A stretch of DNA of 64,000 bases from Comamonas thiooxydans. GTDB taxonomy: Bacteria > Pseudomonadota > Gammaproteobacteria > Burkholderiales > Burkholderiaceae_C. The notes beneath the pieces were generated by a model. That model saw only the letters and a program-made list of their open reading frames with translations. It was not told the DNA's origin and did no database searches. Shown here piece after piece: positions 17,868 through 25,970 of the stretch; the stretch's first letter is position 1, and the number at the start of each line of letters is the position of its first letter. The stretch covers positions 3,658,001-3,722,000 of the forward strand of contig NZ_AP026738.1 in the NCBI RefSeq assembly GCF_002157685.2, in the 5' to 3' direction. Both the position numbers and the translations under genes were made by a program.

Positions 17868-18272
17868 ATGACCCGCTTCCAACCGATGCTTGCAACTGCT
17901 GCCCTGCTCAGTCTCATGACGCTACATCTCAGCAGCAGCTCCATGGCACAGGCCGCCTTTACAACTCCGGGCGGCTACACCAACTCCTACAGCGGCCAGA
18001 TCACGGGCAACGGCATCGTGCAATACGGGCTCGAAACGCGTCCCTTCCAGCGCATGACCGTCACGCTCAACACCAACAACCCGTCCAGCCAGATGAACGT
18101 CTTCAAGGACGGCTCTGCCCAGCCTCTATGCCAAGGCTCGGCCAACAACAACATCTGCACCTTCCGCATCGAGCGTGGTGCCAGCTATCGCGTGCTGATC
18201 TTCCTCACGCGTGAAGCCGCCCAGCGCGGCGAAAGTGCACGCTTTACGCTCACCACCGAAGAAAGCACCTGA
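17868..18272 (+). CDS. exported hypothetical protein (134 aa)
   Basis: Begins with a Sec signal peptide (MTRFQPMLATAALLSLMTLH..., probable cleavage after AQA near residue 28). The mature part is about 105 aa, rich in Asn, Thr and Gly with two cysteines (LCQGSANNNICTF) likely to form a disulfide, and ends with RGESARFTLTTEEST. This pattern suits a small periplasmic beta-sandwich (pre-peptidase C-like layout), but I cannot assign a family with certainty. AGGAG stands 7 bases upstream of the ATG. Confidence 0.7.
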   Translation: MTRFQPMLATAALLSLMTLHLSSSSMAQAAFTTPGGYTNSYSGQITGNGIVQYGLETRPFQRMTVTLNTNNPSSQMNVFKDGSAQPLCQGSANNNICTFRIERGASYRVLIFLTREAAQRGESARFTLTTEEST

Positions 18273-18356
18273 CAGCTTGACTGCTGTCAAGAACCCCTCA
18301 GTCCATGGCTTGTAAACTGGCTTCAACAGATTCAAAGTGAAAGCCCGTTACACGAT

Positions 18357-18998
18357 ATGGAAAACTTTCCCAAAGACATCTACACCGAGCCCACGCCCGA
18401 TGTGAATACCCTGGCCAACCTCGGCCCCCTCACCGGCATGGCCGGCATCTGGACTGGCAAGCGCGGCCTGGATATCAATCCCAAGGCTGACGGGCCTGAA
18501 AAGCAGGCCTTTATCGAGCACATGGAATGCCAGCCCATCGATGCGCAAACCAACGGGCCACAGCTCTTCTATGGCCTGCGCTACCACACACGCATCGTCA
18601 AGCCCGACGATGTGGAAACCTTTCACGACCAGGTCGGCTACTGGTTGTGGGAGCCTGCCACCGGCAACATCATCCAGACCCTGACCATCCCGCGCGGACA
18701 GACCGCCATGGCCACGGGCAAGACCACGGCCGACGCCACCAGCTTCACTCTCAGGGCCGAGCGCGACTCCACCGTCAACGGCATCTCTAGCAACCCGTTT
18801 CTGGAGCACGCCTTCAGAACCGACGCCTATACCATCACCGTCACCAAGCACTCGGACGGCACCTGGTCGTACGAGCAGGAAACTACGTTGACCATCCCCG
18901 GCCAGAGCGAGCCTTTTGCCCATACCGACCGCAACACCTTGCACAAGATTGGCGAGCCCACGCCCAACCCCACGGCAAGGGCCGCAGTTGAAATCTGA
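18357..18998 (+). CDS. FABP-like/nitrobindin-type beta-barrel protein
   Basis: 213-aa protein with the THAP4/nitrobindin-like (heme-binding beta-barrel) layout: LGPLTGMAGIWTGKRGLDIN near the N-terminus is the usual opening, followed by an antiparallel barrel with FYGLRYHTRI, GYWLWEPATGNIIQTLTIPR and HSDGTWSYEQETTL. True nitrobindins bind haem through a C-terminal His; whether this one does cannot be told. No signal peptide. No clear ribosome site precedes ATG 18357. The gene is directly followed by a decayed phage-type gene. Confidence 0.75.
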   Translation: MENFPKDIYTEPTPDVNTLANLGPLTGMAGIWTGKRGLDINPKADGPEKQAFIEHMECQPIDAQTNGPQLFYGLRYHTRIVKPDDVETFHDQVGYWLWEPATGNIIQTLTIPRGQTAMATGKTTADATSFTLRAERDSTVNGISSNPFLEHAFRTDAYTITVTKHSDGTWSYEQETTLTIPGQSEPFAHTDRNTLHKIGEPTPNPTARAAVEI

Positions 18999-19000
18999 TT

Positions 19001-19213
19001 AGCACCATCACGGGACTCCACGTCCCGGCCGAATTCGCGGGCTCCACAGGTCGCACACTCCCCGATTACCGCATCGCCCGCGATGGCCTTGCGCTGCTGG
19101 CCACGGGCCTTACGGGCAAGAAGGCGCTTGCCTTCAAACTGGCCTGTATGGATGCCTTTCATCGCATGGAGGCCATGCGCACCAGACGGCCGACACCCGG
19201 TGCATGGGGCTAG
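19001..19213 (+). pseudogene. Rha-type phage regulatory protein remnant
   Basis: A 70-codon frame without start reads STITGLHVPAEFAGSTGRTL, then YRIARDGLALLATGLTGKKA and FKLACMDAFHRMEAM, ending in TAG at 19211-19213. RDGFxLLxxGxTGKKAxxFKLxxIDAF is the core of the Rha (pRha) family found in lambdoid and Gifsy phages, and the match is close. The N-terminal part and start are missing; the frame begins at the stop codon of the preceding gene. Downstream to 19482 only scattered open pieces remain. Confidence 0.75.
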
Positions 19214-19507
19214 CCTTCAATCTGCTCACAAAGGCTGCTGCCTAGACGCACCGCACTGCGTTCATGACCTTGATACAGGGCGATGCCGACAAATGAGCGC
19301 GCAGCAGCCATCTGCCGAACCTGAATTACGCCGCCCCTACTCATGCACAGCCGATTGCAGCCGACCTGATGCCAGCCTCCTTCGAGAGCCTGCCGTGGCG
19401 CATTGCCGACGGTGAGATCATCGGTGCGGCCGATACCCGACTGGCCAAACTGGCAACGGCCTGCTCCCTGTGACTGACGCAACGTTCCCAGAACTCGGAT
19501 CGTCTGC
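19214..19507. other. decayed DNA after Rha remnant
   Basis: No intact gene. A short open piece ending at about 19473 (SFESLPWRIADGEIIGAADT) has natural composition and is probably the tail of another lost gene. Confidence 0.4.
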
Positions 19508-19559
19508 TTTTGATAGCTTCTAACGCTTTATGGATAAGGGCTTGAGGTGGCTTCTACCT
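19508..19559 (+). repeat. dispersed intergenic repeat, copy A
   Basis: Starts TTTTGATAGCTTC and continues with TGGATAAG and a final ACCT. The inverse complement of 23882-23933 has the same blocks in the same order over about 52 bases. Lies between the Rha remnant and the second universal stress gene. Confidence 0.7.
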
Positions 19560-19710
19560 GCAACCTCATGAATTTGATTCCCATCAAGAAACCGTCTGAA
19601 TACTCATTTCAAGGTGTTGCATTAGCAGCCCTGGAGTGTGAGGATGAGCTTAGTGATAGATCGAATTGATTTGGCAACAAGACGCGCACCCATGCGCAAG
19701 GAGGCTGGAT

Positions 19711-20157
19711 ATGTTCAAGCACATTTTGATTCCTACGGACGGCTCGAAACTTTCTGAGGCCGCGCTGCGCGCAGGCATACAACTGGCAAAGGAACAAGGC
19801 GCACAGGTGACCGCGCTGTATGTGATGCCGGATTACGCAGCCATGATTTACGGAGCAGAGGCGCTGATCGCCTACAACTCCGCCGAGCTCGACAAGAGCG
19901 CCCAGAAGGAAGCAGATCAGGTATTGCACGCTGCCCTGGACATTGCCAGGACCGAGGGCGTGGCCTGCCAGACGGTGCGGGTAACGAATATCTCCATCAA
20001 TCAGGCCATCATCAAGCAGGCGAAGGAGGGTAACTGCGACCTGATCTGCATGGCATCACACGGCCGCAAGGGCATTGCGGGCATTTTGCTAGGCAGCGAA
20101 ACCCAGCGCGTACTGGTCAACAGCAGCATTCCGGTTCTGGTGCACCGCCCGGTTTAG
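19711..20157 (+). CDS. universal stress protein (UspA family), copy 2
   Basis: 148-aa UspA protein, highly similar along its length to the copy at 15597 (shared MFKH-LIPTDG-KLSEAA-RAG, LYVMPDY, DLICMASHGRKGI-GILLGSETQRVL). ATP-binding signature GRKGIAGILLGSETQ intact. AAGGAGG precedes the ATG; a strong terminator follows at 20210-20245. The two copies probably arose by duplication; the 3.6 kb between them contains unrelated genes and a phage-gene remnant. Confidence 0.93.
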   Translation: MFKHILIPTDGSKLSEAALRAGIQLAKEQGAQVTALYVMPDYAAMIYGAEALIAYNSAELDKSAQKEADQVLHAALDIARTEGVACQTVRVTNISINQAIIKQAKEGNCDLICMASHGRKGIAGILLGSETQRVLVNSSIPVLVHRPV

Positions 20158-20209
20158 GTCTGATCGACTGCAGCGCTGCCACTTCCCGGCCGCTCTCATA
20201 ATGCAAGCA

Positions 20210-20245
20210 ACGCCCCATCGCCCTCGTGCGGTGGGGCGCTTTTTC
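20210..20245 (+). terminator. terminator after usp copy 2
   Basis: CGCCCCATCG/CGGTGGGGCG stem followed by CTTTTTC. Confidence 0.8.
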
Positions 20246-20353
20246 ATGGGCCGATCGTCGTGTAGCATCGCCGCATCAAATTGTGAACTGTTGGTTCCAT
20301 TTGTCACGTCGGCAGCGGCGTCTCTTGTTCATTTTGAAAAAAGGGAAAAGCAG

Positions 20354-21832
20354 ATGAGTCACGCAATCGCAACCGATGCCGGCCTGGCGTGGCAGACCGG
20401 CCCGATTCGCCCGAGATCCTGCACCTGCGGCAGCGTGGTGTGCCAGTTGCTGCATGAGCGGGTGATGAGCGATATGTCGCGCCGCATGTTTGTGGGCGGA
20501 GTGGCGGCCATGATGGCGCCATTTGTGGCCCTGCATGCTGCCGAGACAGGCGTGGGCGGAGCGGCCAGACCGGCCGGCCGCCCCGTGTTGCTGACCAATC
20601 TGCGCCTGTTTGACGGTACGGGCAAGTCGGTGCGCCAGGGCGTGCAGGTGCTGATCCAGGGCAAGCTGATTGCCGCCCTGCCCTCTGCCGGCGAGAAGGT
20701 GGACGGTGCGCAAGTGATCGACTGCCAGGGCAAGCTGGTGATGCCGGGCATGATCGATACGCACTGGCACACCATGCTGGCGGCCGTGCCGCAAATGACG
20801 GCCATGACGGCAGATCTGGGCTATCTGTACATCTCCGCCGCACAAGAGGCGCAGCGCACGCTGATGCGCGGCTTTACCGCGGTGCGCGACGCGGGCGGCC
20901 CCGCCTTTGCACTCAAGCGCGCGATCGACGAGGGCATGATCCCCGGCCCTCGCATCTATCCCAGCGGGGCGATGATTTCTCAGACCTCGGGGCATGGCGA
21001 CTTCCGCCTGCGCAGCGATATTCCGCGTGCAGCGAACGAGCCGCTGAGCATGGTGGAGCAAACCGGCGTGGCCATGATTGCGGACGGCGAGGCAGAGGTT
21101 CTGCGCCGCGTACGCGAACAGCTGATGCTGGGGGCATCGCAAATCAAGATGCTGGCGGGAGGCGGCGTGGCATCGCTGTACGACCCGCTGGACAGCACCC
21201 AGTTCACCGAGAAGGAGCTGCGCGCCGGCGTGGAAGCCGCCGCTGACTGGAACACCTATGTGATGTCGCATGTTTACACGCCCAAAGGCATCAAGCGTGC
21301 CATCAAGGCGGGCGTGAAGAGCATCGAACACGGCCAGTTGGCCGACGAAGAAAGCGTGCGCATGATGCGCGACGAGGGCGTGTGGTGGAGCCTGCAACCG
21401 TTTTTGCAGGACGAGGACGCCAACCCCTACACCGATGCTGTGCGCCGCGAGAGCCAGTCACGCGTGGCCCAGGGCACGGTGCGCGCCTATGAGATGGCGC
21501 AGAAGTACGGTATCAAGACAGGCTGGGGCACGGACATTCTGTTCAGCCCCAAGGGCACTGTCACACAAGGCAAGCAACTGGCCAAGCTGACGCGCTTTTA
21601 CGACCCGATGACGTTGCTGAAGCAGGCCACGGGCAGCAACGGCGAACTGCTGGCCCTGTCGGGCGAGCGCACCCCCTATCCCCAACCGCTGGGCCGCATC
21701 GCCCCTGGCGCATTTGCCGATCTTCTGGTGGCCGACGGCGACCCGACAGTGAATCTGGACTTCCTGAGCAACCCGGAACAGAACCTGCACCTGATCATGA
21801 AGGATGGCAAGGTGTACAAGAACACGCTGTAA
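20354..21832 (+). CDS. exported amidohydrolase family protein
   Basis: 492-aa metal-dependent amidohydrolase of the imidazolonepropionase/prolidase-like branch. Metal ligands: MPGMIDTHWH near residue 135, Lys in QIKMLAGGG, His in YVMSHVYTPKG and SIEHGQ, and Asp in GWGTDILF. The N-terminus is unusual: about 40 residues with CTCGSVVC precede a Tat-like SRRMFVGGVAAMMAP segment. Start at ATG 20354 rests on a GGGAAAAG ribosome site; a start at the SRR-preceding Met would give a plain Tat signal. An outer-membrane protein gene follows after 9 bases, so the pair is an operon. Substrate unknown. Confidence 0.85.
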   Translation: MSHAIATDAGLAWQTGPIRPRSCTCGSVVCQLLHERVMSDMSRRMFVGGVAAMMAPFVALHAAETGVGGAARPAGRPVLLTNLRLFDGTGKSVRQGVQVLIQGKLIAALPSAGEKVDGAQVIDCQGKLVMPGMIDTHWHTMLAAVPQMTAMTADLGYLYISAAQEAQRTLMRGFTAVRDAGGPAFALKRAIDEGMIPGPRIYPSGAMISQTSGHGDFRLRSDIPRAANEPLSMVEQTGVAMIADGEAEVLRRVREQLMLGASQIKMLAGGGVASLYDPLDSTQFTEKELRAGVEAAADWNTYVMSHVYTPKGIKRAIKAGVKSIEHGQLADEESVRMMRDEGVWWSLQPFLQDEDANPYTDAVRRESQSRVAQGTVRAYEMAQKYGIKTGWGTDILFSPKGTVTQGKQLAKLTRFYDPMTLLKQATGSNGELLALSGERTPYPQPLGRIAPGAFADLLVADGDPTVNLDFLSNPEQNLHLIMKDGKVYKNTL

Positions 21833-21841
21833 GGGAGACAA

Positions 21842-22603
21842 ATGACCCAGCACATCAACACCACTCCGGGCATGGCTGCGGCGGCGCTGACCGCGAGCCT
21901 GCTGGCAGTCACGCCGGCCTGGGCTCAGGACAAAGCGGCGGCCGATGCATGGCGCTATCAGCTCACGCCCTATGTATGGATGACGGGGCTGGACGGCAGC
22001 GTCCGCCCGTTCAGGGGAGCGCCCACGGTGAGTGTGAACAAATCGTTCTCGGACATTCTGGAGAATCTGGACGCTGCAGCCTTTGTGAACGGCACGGCGC
22101 GCAAGGGAAGCCATGTGCTGCAGGGCGACTTCAGCTACGCAGCCACATCGGACCAGGCCGCCCTGCCCCTGGGCCTGAGCGCAAATGCCAGGATTCGTCA
22201 GACCTCGCTGACGATGACCGGCGGGCACAACTGGATGCTGAGCCCCCAATCAAGCTTCGACCTGATGGCGGGCCTGCGCCTGTGGCAGATCAAGGCCGAA
22301 GTGAATGTGCCGGGGGTGGCTGCCGCGCAGTCCAACACCTCGTTCGTCGACCCCGTGGTCGCCGCACGCTGGCGCTACGACATTGCGCCGCGCTGGTCCA
22401 GCTTGGTGTATGCCGATATGGGCGGCCTGGATGTGGGCTCGAAGTTCACCTGGCAGGTTCATGCCTCGGTGAACTACCAGGTCAAAGAAAACATTTTTGT
22501 GTCCGTAGGCTACCGCCACCTGAGCGTGGACTACCGCGACAACGGCAAGCGACTGGACTTCAGCCAGAGCGGTCCGATCGTCGGAGCGACGTTCAGGTTT
22601 TGA
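21842..22603 (+). CDS. outer-membrane beta-barrel protein
   Basis: 253-aa protein with a Sec signal peptide (cleavage after AWAQ region, about residue 29) and a chain of amphipathic strands such as WRYQLTPYVWMTGLDG, VSVGYRHLSVDYRDNGKRL and a C-terminal GPIVGATFRF ending in Phe, the BamA recognition signature. Size suits an 8- to 10-strand barrel. Coupled to the exported amidohydrolase by a 9-base gap with a GGGAG site, so it may allow uptake or display linked to that enzyme. Family members are annotated only as hypothetical. Confidence 0.8.
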   Translation: MTQHINTTPGMAAAALTASLLAVTPAWAQDKAAADAWRYQLTPYVWMTGLDGSVRPFRGAPTVSVNKSFSDILENLDAAAFVNGTARKGSHVLQGDFSYAATSDQAALPLGLSANARIRQTSLTMTGGHNWMLSPQSSFDLMAGLRLWQIKAEVNVPGVAAAQSNTSFVDPVVAARWRYDIAPRWSSLVYADMGGLDVGSKFTWQVHASVNYQVKENIFVSVGYRHLSVDYRDNGKRLDFSQSGPIVGATFRF

Positions 22604-22962
22604 TCACCACCTGCGAATAGCCAACACCCAGCCCGTCAGACCTGCGGCTGCAACGCCGCGTGCAGCAATGGCATAGGCGATGGCAATCGCTGCGGGCGAA
22701 CCAGGCTGCGCCAGGCCCTCCATAGCAATGGATTACCTGGTGCGCGATCTCGCTCGGTTTCAGCGCATGAAGCCTCCTCAACCACCGAGGAGTCAGAGCC
22801 TGGAAACGCGCTCGACACACCGCCGCCGGACAAACCAGGGAGCGTGCGTACTCATTGCTGCTGCCTGCCTTTCCTTGCTCCATCAGCCGCCCGCGCCGGG
22901 CGACAATGTCAAAGCAGCACGAACTGACCAAAACAAGAAATCCGACAGGCCACAAGGCATCA
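22604..22962. other. intergenic, no gene seen
   Basis: About 360 bases; short frames are present but none with a ribosome site and natural composition. Confidence 0.5.
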
Positions 22963-23823
22963 ATGAACCGCACCGAATTCCTGCAACAGCCCGAAGTCAT
23001 TGGCTTTACCGACTGGCTTGCAGCCACACTCCCCCTGCGACAGATTCAGTTGAACATTCGCTCTTCCAGCTACGTACCCACGGGCTTGAAAGCCACCACC
23101 CGTTTTGCCGATCTGGTACCTCATCACTACCGCTGGCGGGCGACTGGCCTGGCAACGGGCGACTGGGCCGAGTCGTGCATCAAGACAAGCGCTCTTTCTG
23201 CCAAGCTGCGCGCTGCCGTGCAGGCCAACGATGCGACAGCCACCCTGGCCGCCTGTAGCGATGTGCTGGACTGGGGCGGCGAGCGAAACCCCAAGGAAGG
23301 CGCGCGGCCCTTTCTTGTGAGCCTTGGCACGAACATCAGCCACTACATCGCCCAGACCCACCAGGAAATGGCGCTTGGCTCAGCCAGCCTGCGCACCGGC
23401 TTTCCGACAGTGCGGCTCATGAACTCCATGCTCACCAAGGTGCACGCCTTTTATTCAGCCGAAGGCTTGCCCATCTATGACTCACGGGTCAGCGCCGCAG
23501 CGGCCGCACTGGTGGAGTTCTGGCGCCGCAGCAGCGGAAGGCCCCACCTGCCCGATACACTGAGCTTCCCGCTGGCCGGCGGCAGCCAGAAGCCCCAGCA
23601 CAAACTGGCTTGCCTATTTGACCAGCCACCGACGCCCGGCACCCTGCTCTACACCAGCCAAAGCACGCCCCAGCGCTGGGCAGGCGCCAAGGTGCGGCTG
23701 GCCTGGGTAATGGCCGAGACCCTGCGCAAGACCCCCAGCCTGTTTCCAGGCCAACCCGATCGCATGCGCGCCATGGAAGCTTCACTCTTCATGGTGGGCT
23801 ACGACCTGAACTGCCTGGCCTGA
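22963..23823 (+). CDS. hypothetical protein (286 aa)
   Basis: Soluble, mostly helical protein, not recognised. Features seen: opening MNRTEFLQQPEVIGFTDWLA, the strings HHYRWRATGLATGDWAESCI, YSAEGLPIYDSRVSAAAAAL and a C-terminal SLFMVGYDLNCLA. The LPIYDSRVSAA motif resembles positions in helix-hairpin DNA glycosylase-like proteins of unknown role, but this is only a resemblance. AAGG lies 6 bases before ATG 22963; an ATG at 22906 would add 19 residues. Stands alone, with a dispersed repeat just downstream. Confidence 0.65.
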   Translation: MNRTEFLQQPEVIGFTDWLAATLPLRQIQLNIRSSSYVPTGLKATTRFADLVPHHYRWRATGLATGDWAESCIKTSALSAKLRAAVQANDATATLAACSDVLDWGGERNPKEGARPFLVSLGTNISHYIAQTHQEMALGSASLRTGFPTVRLMNSMLTKVHAFYSAEGLPIYDSRVSAAAAALVEFWRRSSGRPHLPDTLSFPLAGGSQKPQHKLACLFDQPPTPGTLLYTSQSTPQRWAGAKVRLAWVMAETLRKTPSLFPGQPDRMRAMEASLFMVGYDLNCLA

Positions 23824-23881
23824 ACAAAACAGCCCCTGCCAACCAGTAGTTGCAGGGACTTTTCTCCGCATCCAGACATTT

Positions 23882-23933
23882 AGGTCAAATAGGCGTCCAG
23901 CGCTTATCCATCAAACGCCGGAAGCTATCAAAA
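23882..23933 (-). repeat. dispersed intergenic repeat, copy B
   Basis: Read on the minus strand it starts TTTTGATAGCTTCC, has TGGATAAGCGCT in the middle and ends CTATTTGACCT. It is the fullest copy in this window and contains an internal short inverted repeat (AAGCGC ... GCGTTT type). Confidence 0.7.
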
Positions 23934-24335
23934 CGGCTAGCTCTGGAAAAAGCCAATGGGCCTTTCGAGTGCGGACAAGGGCAGCACGGCAGGACTGGCG
24001 GAATCACGGCAACTCCCTTCACCAGGGCATAGAGCCTGCCGGTAGACCCGCCTTAGGGTACGGCGGTCGGAGCGAATTGCATCGGGGAGGCAGCGACCGC
24101 AATCCTGAATGAGCCCAGAACCCACCACATCCTGCTGCGCGTCCGGATGAATACTGTGAGGAATATCGAGAGTTCCGCCTCAAACGTAAACCAAATGCTA
24201 CGTAATGGCCGTGAACTCACAAAATTCAGCGTTGCGCCACGTTCTCCTACAGAAGGGTTTTCCATGACTCGGCGACCATGCCCACACAGCAAGCCAGCCC
24301 GGTTTGCTGATCACCAACCTGAAGGAGTGAAGGAC
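23934..24335. other. intergenic, no gene seen
   Basis: About 400 bases before the glutamine-rich gene. A short GC hairpin (CCGCC/GGCGG near 24047-24069) is present; no gene supported. Confidence 0.45.
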
Positions 24336-24533
24336 ATGACGCAACAAGCGAACCAGCAGCACAGCCCCAACCAACAGGACAAGCAGCAACAGCAGCAGCA
24401 AAACCCTGGGCAACGCCAACCAGGCCAGAACACCAGCCAACCCGGCCAGCAGCAACAGCAAACCCCAGGACAGCAGAAGACCCCTGCTCAGCAACAGCAG
24501 CCTGGGCAGCAGCACAAAACGCCCCAGCAGTGA
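24336..24533 (+). CDS. glutamine-rich low-complexity protein (65 aa)
   Basis: 65 residues of which 31 are Gln; the rest is mainly Pro, Gly, Asn, Thr and Lys. Repeated PGQQ/PGQ units (six or more) give a disordered repeat protein without signal peptide, Cys or aromatic residues. A very good ribosome site (GAAGGAGTGAAGG) precedes ATG 24336. Small Gln-rich proteins of this kind occur beside stress genes in Burkholderiales, but no function is known to me. The PRC-barrel gene starts 68 bases downstream on the same strand, so they may be co-transcribed. Confidence 0.65.
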   Translation: MTQQANQQHSPNQQDKQQQQQQNPGQRQPGQNTSQPGQQQQQTPGQQKTPAQQQQPGQQHKTPQQ

Positions 24534-24601
24534 ATGTGAGCGTCTCAGCGCTGGCCCAGCTTGCCAGCGTTGTTCTGTACAACGCAAAGAAAGGAGCAGG
24601 A

Positions 24602-24949
24602 ATGCAGCCAGCCTCACCTGTCATCTCATCCGATCGTGTCAACGGCACCAACGTCTACAACCCCAACGGCGACAAGCTGGGAGCTATCGACTCACTGATG
24701 ATCGACAAGCTCACCGGCAAGATTCGATATGCAGTGATGCAGTTTGGCGGTTTCCTGGGCATCGGCTCAGATCTCTACCCACTGCCGTGGGATAGCCTCA
24801 AATACGAACCCAGCCAAGGCGGGTACGTGGTCTCTGTCACCAAGGAACGACTTGAAAACGCCCCTCGCTACGAGGGAGGCACATTGCCCGAATACACCGA
24901 CGACTACGGCCGCCGTGTTTATGACCACTACGGTGTGCCCTTTGTCTAA
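24602..24949 (+). CDS. PRC-barrel domain-containing protein
   Basis: 115-aa protein that is one PRC-barrel: VNGTNVYNPNGDKLGAIDSL opens the domain, then MIDKLTGKIRYAVMQFGGFL, and PLPWDSLKYEPSQGGYVV closes it. PRC-barrels occur in photosynthetic reaction centre H subunits, RimM and many stress-related small proteins. AAAGGAGCAGG stands before ATG 24602. The C-terminus (YTDDYGRRVYDHYGVP) is Tyr-rich and typical of the stand-alone soil-bacterial form. Followed by a terminator at 25013-25063. Confidence 0.88.
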   Translation: MQPASPVISSDRVNGTNVYNPNGDKLGAIDSLMIDKLTGKIRYAVMQFGGFLGIGSDLYPLPWDSLKYEPSQGGYVVSVTKERLENAPRYEGGTLPEYTDDYGRRVYDHYGVPFV

Positions 24950-25012
24950 CCCCGGCACGCAACCACACATGCGCTAGTGCCCAAACTCAAGAAGAACCGC
25001 AGGCCGGTCGGC

Positions 25013-25063
25013 GCCGGCCGCCAACCAGTTGGAGTTCAGCCCACCTCGCGGTCGGCTTTTTTT
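25013..25063 (+). terminator. terminator after PRC-barrel gene
   Basis: GCCGGCCGC (25013-25021) pairs with GCGGTCGGC (25048-25056) with one G-T pair and a 26-base loop, followed by seven T residues. Confidence 0.65.
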
Positions 25064-25351
25064 GCGCGGAGATTTTCAAATGTAGCCTCCTGGCCCCGCG
25101 GGCCTTAAGCGCGACCTCTCCCCGCAGGGTCAAGCGGGGCCATCCGGTGTGATTGCTCCTGATACAAGGTATTGCTCAAAATCGAGGCCTGAAATACGCT
25201 TTATCAAAAGCCGTAGTGCACAAGCCGTGAGCTGCGGTCTGAGCGATCACACCAGATGGTGATGATACCCATTGCTTTCTGCCGAGCCTGAGGTTCTCTA
25301 CCCTCCCTCTGCTTCCCCAGGCACGCCGCAAGGCATCGGCCTTTACACGCA
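25064..25351. ncRNA. possible small RNA region between two terminators
   Basis: 290 bases without a coding frame, bounded on the left by the PRC-barrel terminator and on the right by a second strong terminator at 25352-25385. Contains a CCCCGC/GCGGGG hairpin (about 25122-25141). The right terminator has no gene upstream to serve, which is the only argument for a small RNA. No family recognised. Confidence 0.25.
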
Positions 25352-25385
25352 AGCCCACCAGCCAACGCCGGTGGGCTTTTTCTTT
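25352..25385 (+). terminator. orphan rho-independent terminator
   Basis: AGCCCACC/GGTGGGCT stem with a 12-base loop and CTTTTTCTTT; no coding gene ends near it. Confidence 0.75.
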
Positions 25386-25434
25386 GCCGGTAGGCGCTCA
25401 GTGCAGGCACGCAACACATGAGGTCGATGTCTGT

Positions 25435-25475
25435 TGACGCGCTGTACAGGGTAAATTTAAACTACTGTACAAATG
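25435..25475 (+). promoter_or_regulatory. candidate promoter with paired CTGTACA boxes
   Basis: TTGACG (25435-25440) is a fair -35 and TAAACT about 18 bases on a fair -10. CTGTACA occurs twice (starting about 25441 and 25463), once on each side of the spacer and -10. Such spacing suggests a repressor operator for the small-gene cluster to the right. Confidence 0.4.
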
Positions 25476-25646
25476 AACAGCACTGATAAAAACAACAGTA
25501 AAATTCAAAGCAACAGCTTGCTGCGCCAGAGCGCGAAGCGCATTCACTCCATACCTTTGTTGGTTTCGCCTGCTCTCAAGAGCGCTGGTCTTTTTTATCC
25601 GCCCCCGCCCATCCAGCGGGCCTGCTTCTCGCCAAAAGGAGACTCC

Positions 25647-25721
25647 ATGCTGTACAGCACCGTTCCTCAACCCGTTGATGAAGACCTCGTGCAGCGCCTG
25701 CGCGAGAAGGGAGGCCTGTGA
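25647..25721 (+). CDS. micro-ORF (24 aa)
   Basis: ATG 25647 with an AAAAGGAG ribosome site 6 bases upstream encodes MLYSTVPQPVDEDLVQRLRE plus KGGL. It ends in TGA overlapping a GTG start of the next micro-ORF (GTGA). The site quality and the overlap argue for translation; the peptide has no recognised family. It may serve as a translational coupler. Confidence 0.4.
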   Translation: MLYSTVPQPVDEDLVQRLREKGGL

Positions 25722-25807
25722 AATGGCCACACATCCCCACCGCCCTGCTCGCGCTGCTCCTGACAGTCCTGCTCTTGATCGCCCCGGTCTTGGAACAAAG
25801 CTACTGA
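25718..25807 (+). CDS. micro-ORF, single-helix membrane peptide (29 aa)
   Basis: GTG at 25718 overlaps the stop of the preceding micro-ORF by four bases and is preceded by AGGGAGG. The peptide is one hydrophobic helix (ALLALLLTVLLLIAPVLE) with a basic start, ending in TGA at 25805-25807. An alternative frame beginning ATG 25723 gives a 59-aa membrane protein over the same bases; only one of the two need be real. Confidence 0.35.
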   Translation: MKWPHIPTALLALLLTVLLLIAPVLEQSY

Positions 25808-25902
25808 CCGCCGCGCAATGGGGCCTCAGCCTCCTGGGGATCTTTTGCCTCATCGGCGTGGCCGTCGTCATTGCCACCACCCCGGAAGCCTGGCCGCTGT
25901 GA
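25723..25902 (+). CDS. small membrane protein (59 aa), alternative frame
   Basis: ATG 25723 lies 8 bases after AGGGAGG. The first 30 residues are hydrophilic (MATHPHRPARAAPDSPALDR), then one membrane helix (WGLSLLGIFCLIGVAVVIAT) and a short tail. It overlaps the 29-aa micro-ORF in another frame. Overlapping small membrane genes are typical of phage lysis or conjugation loci, but no such function can be shown here. Confidence 0.4.
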   Translation: MATHPHRPARAAPDSPALDRPGLGTKLLTAAQWGLSLLGIFCLIGVAVVIATTPEAWPL

Positions 25903-25970
25903 ACGGTCAACTTCATCGATTTTGATAGCCACAGGCGTTTTCCTGACAAGCGCCAGACCGGAGAAATATC

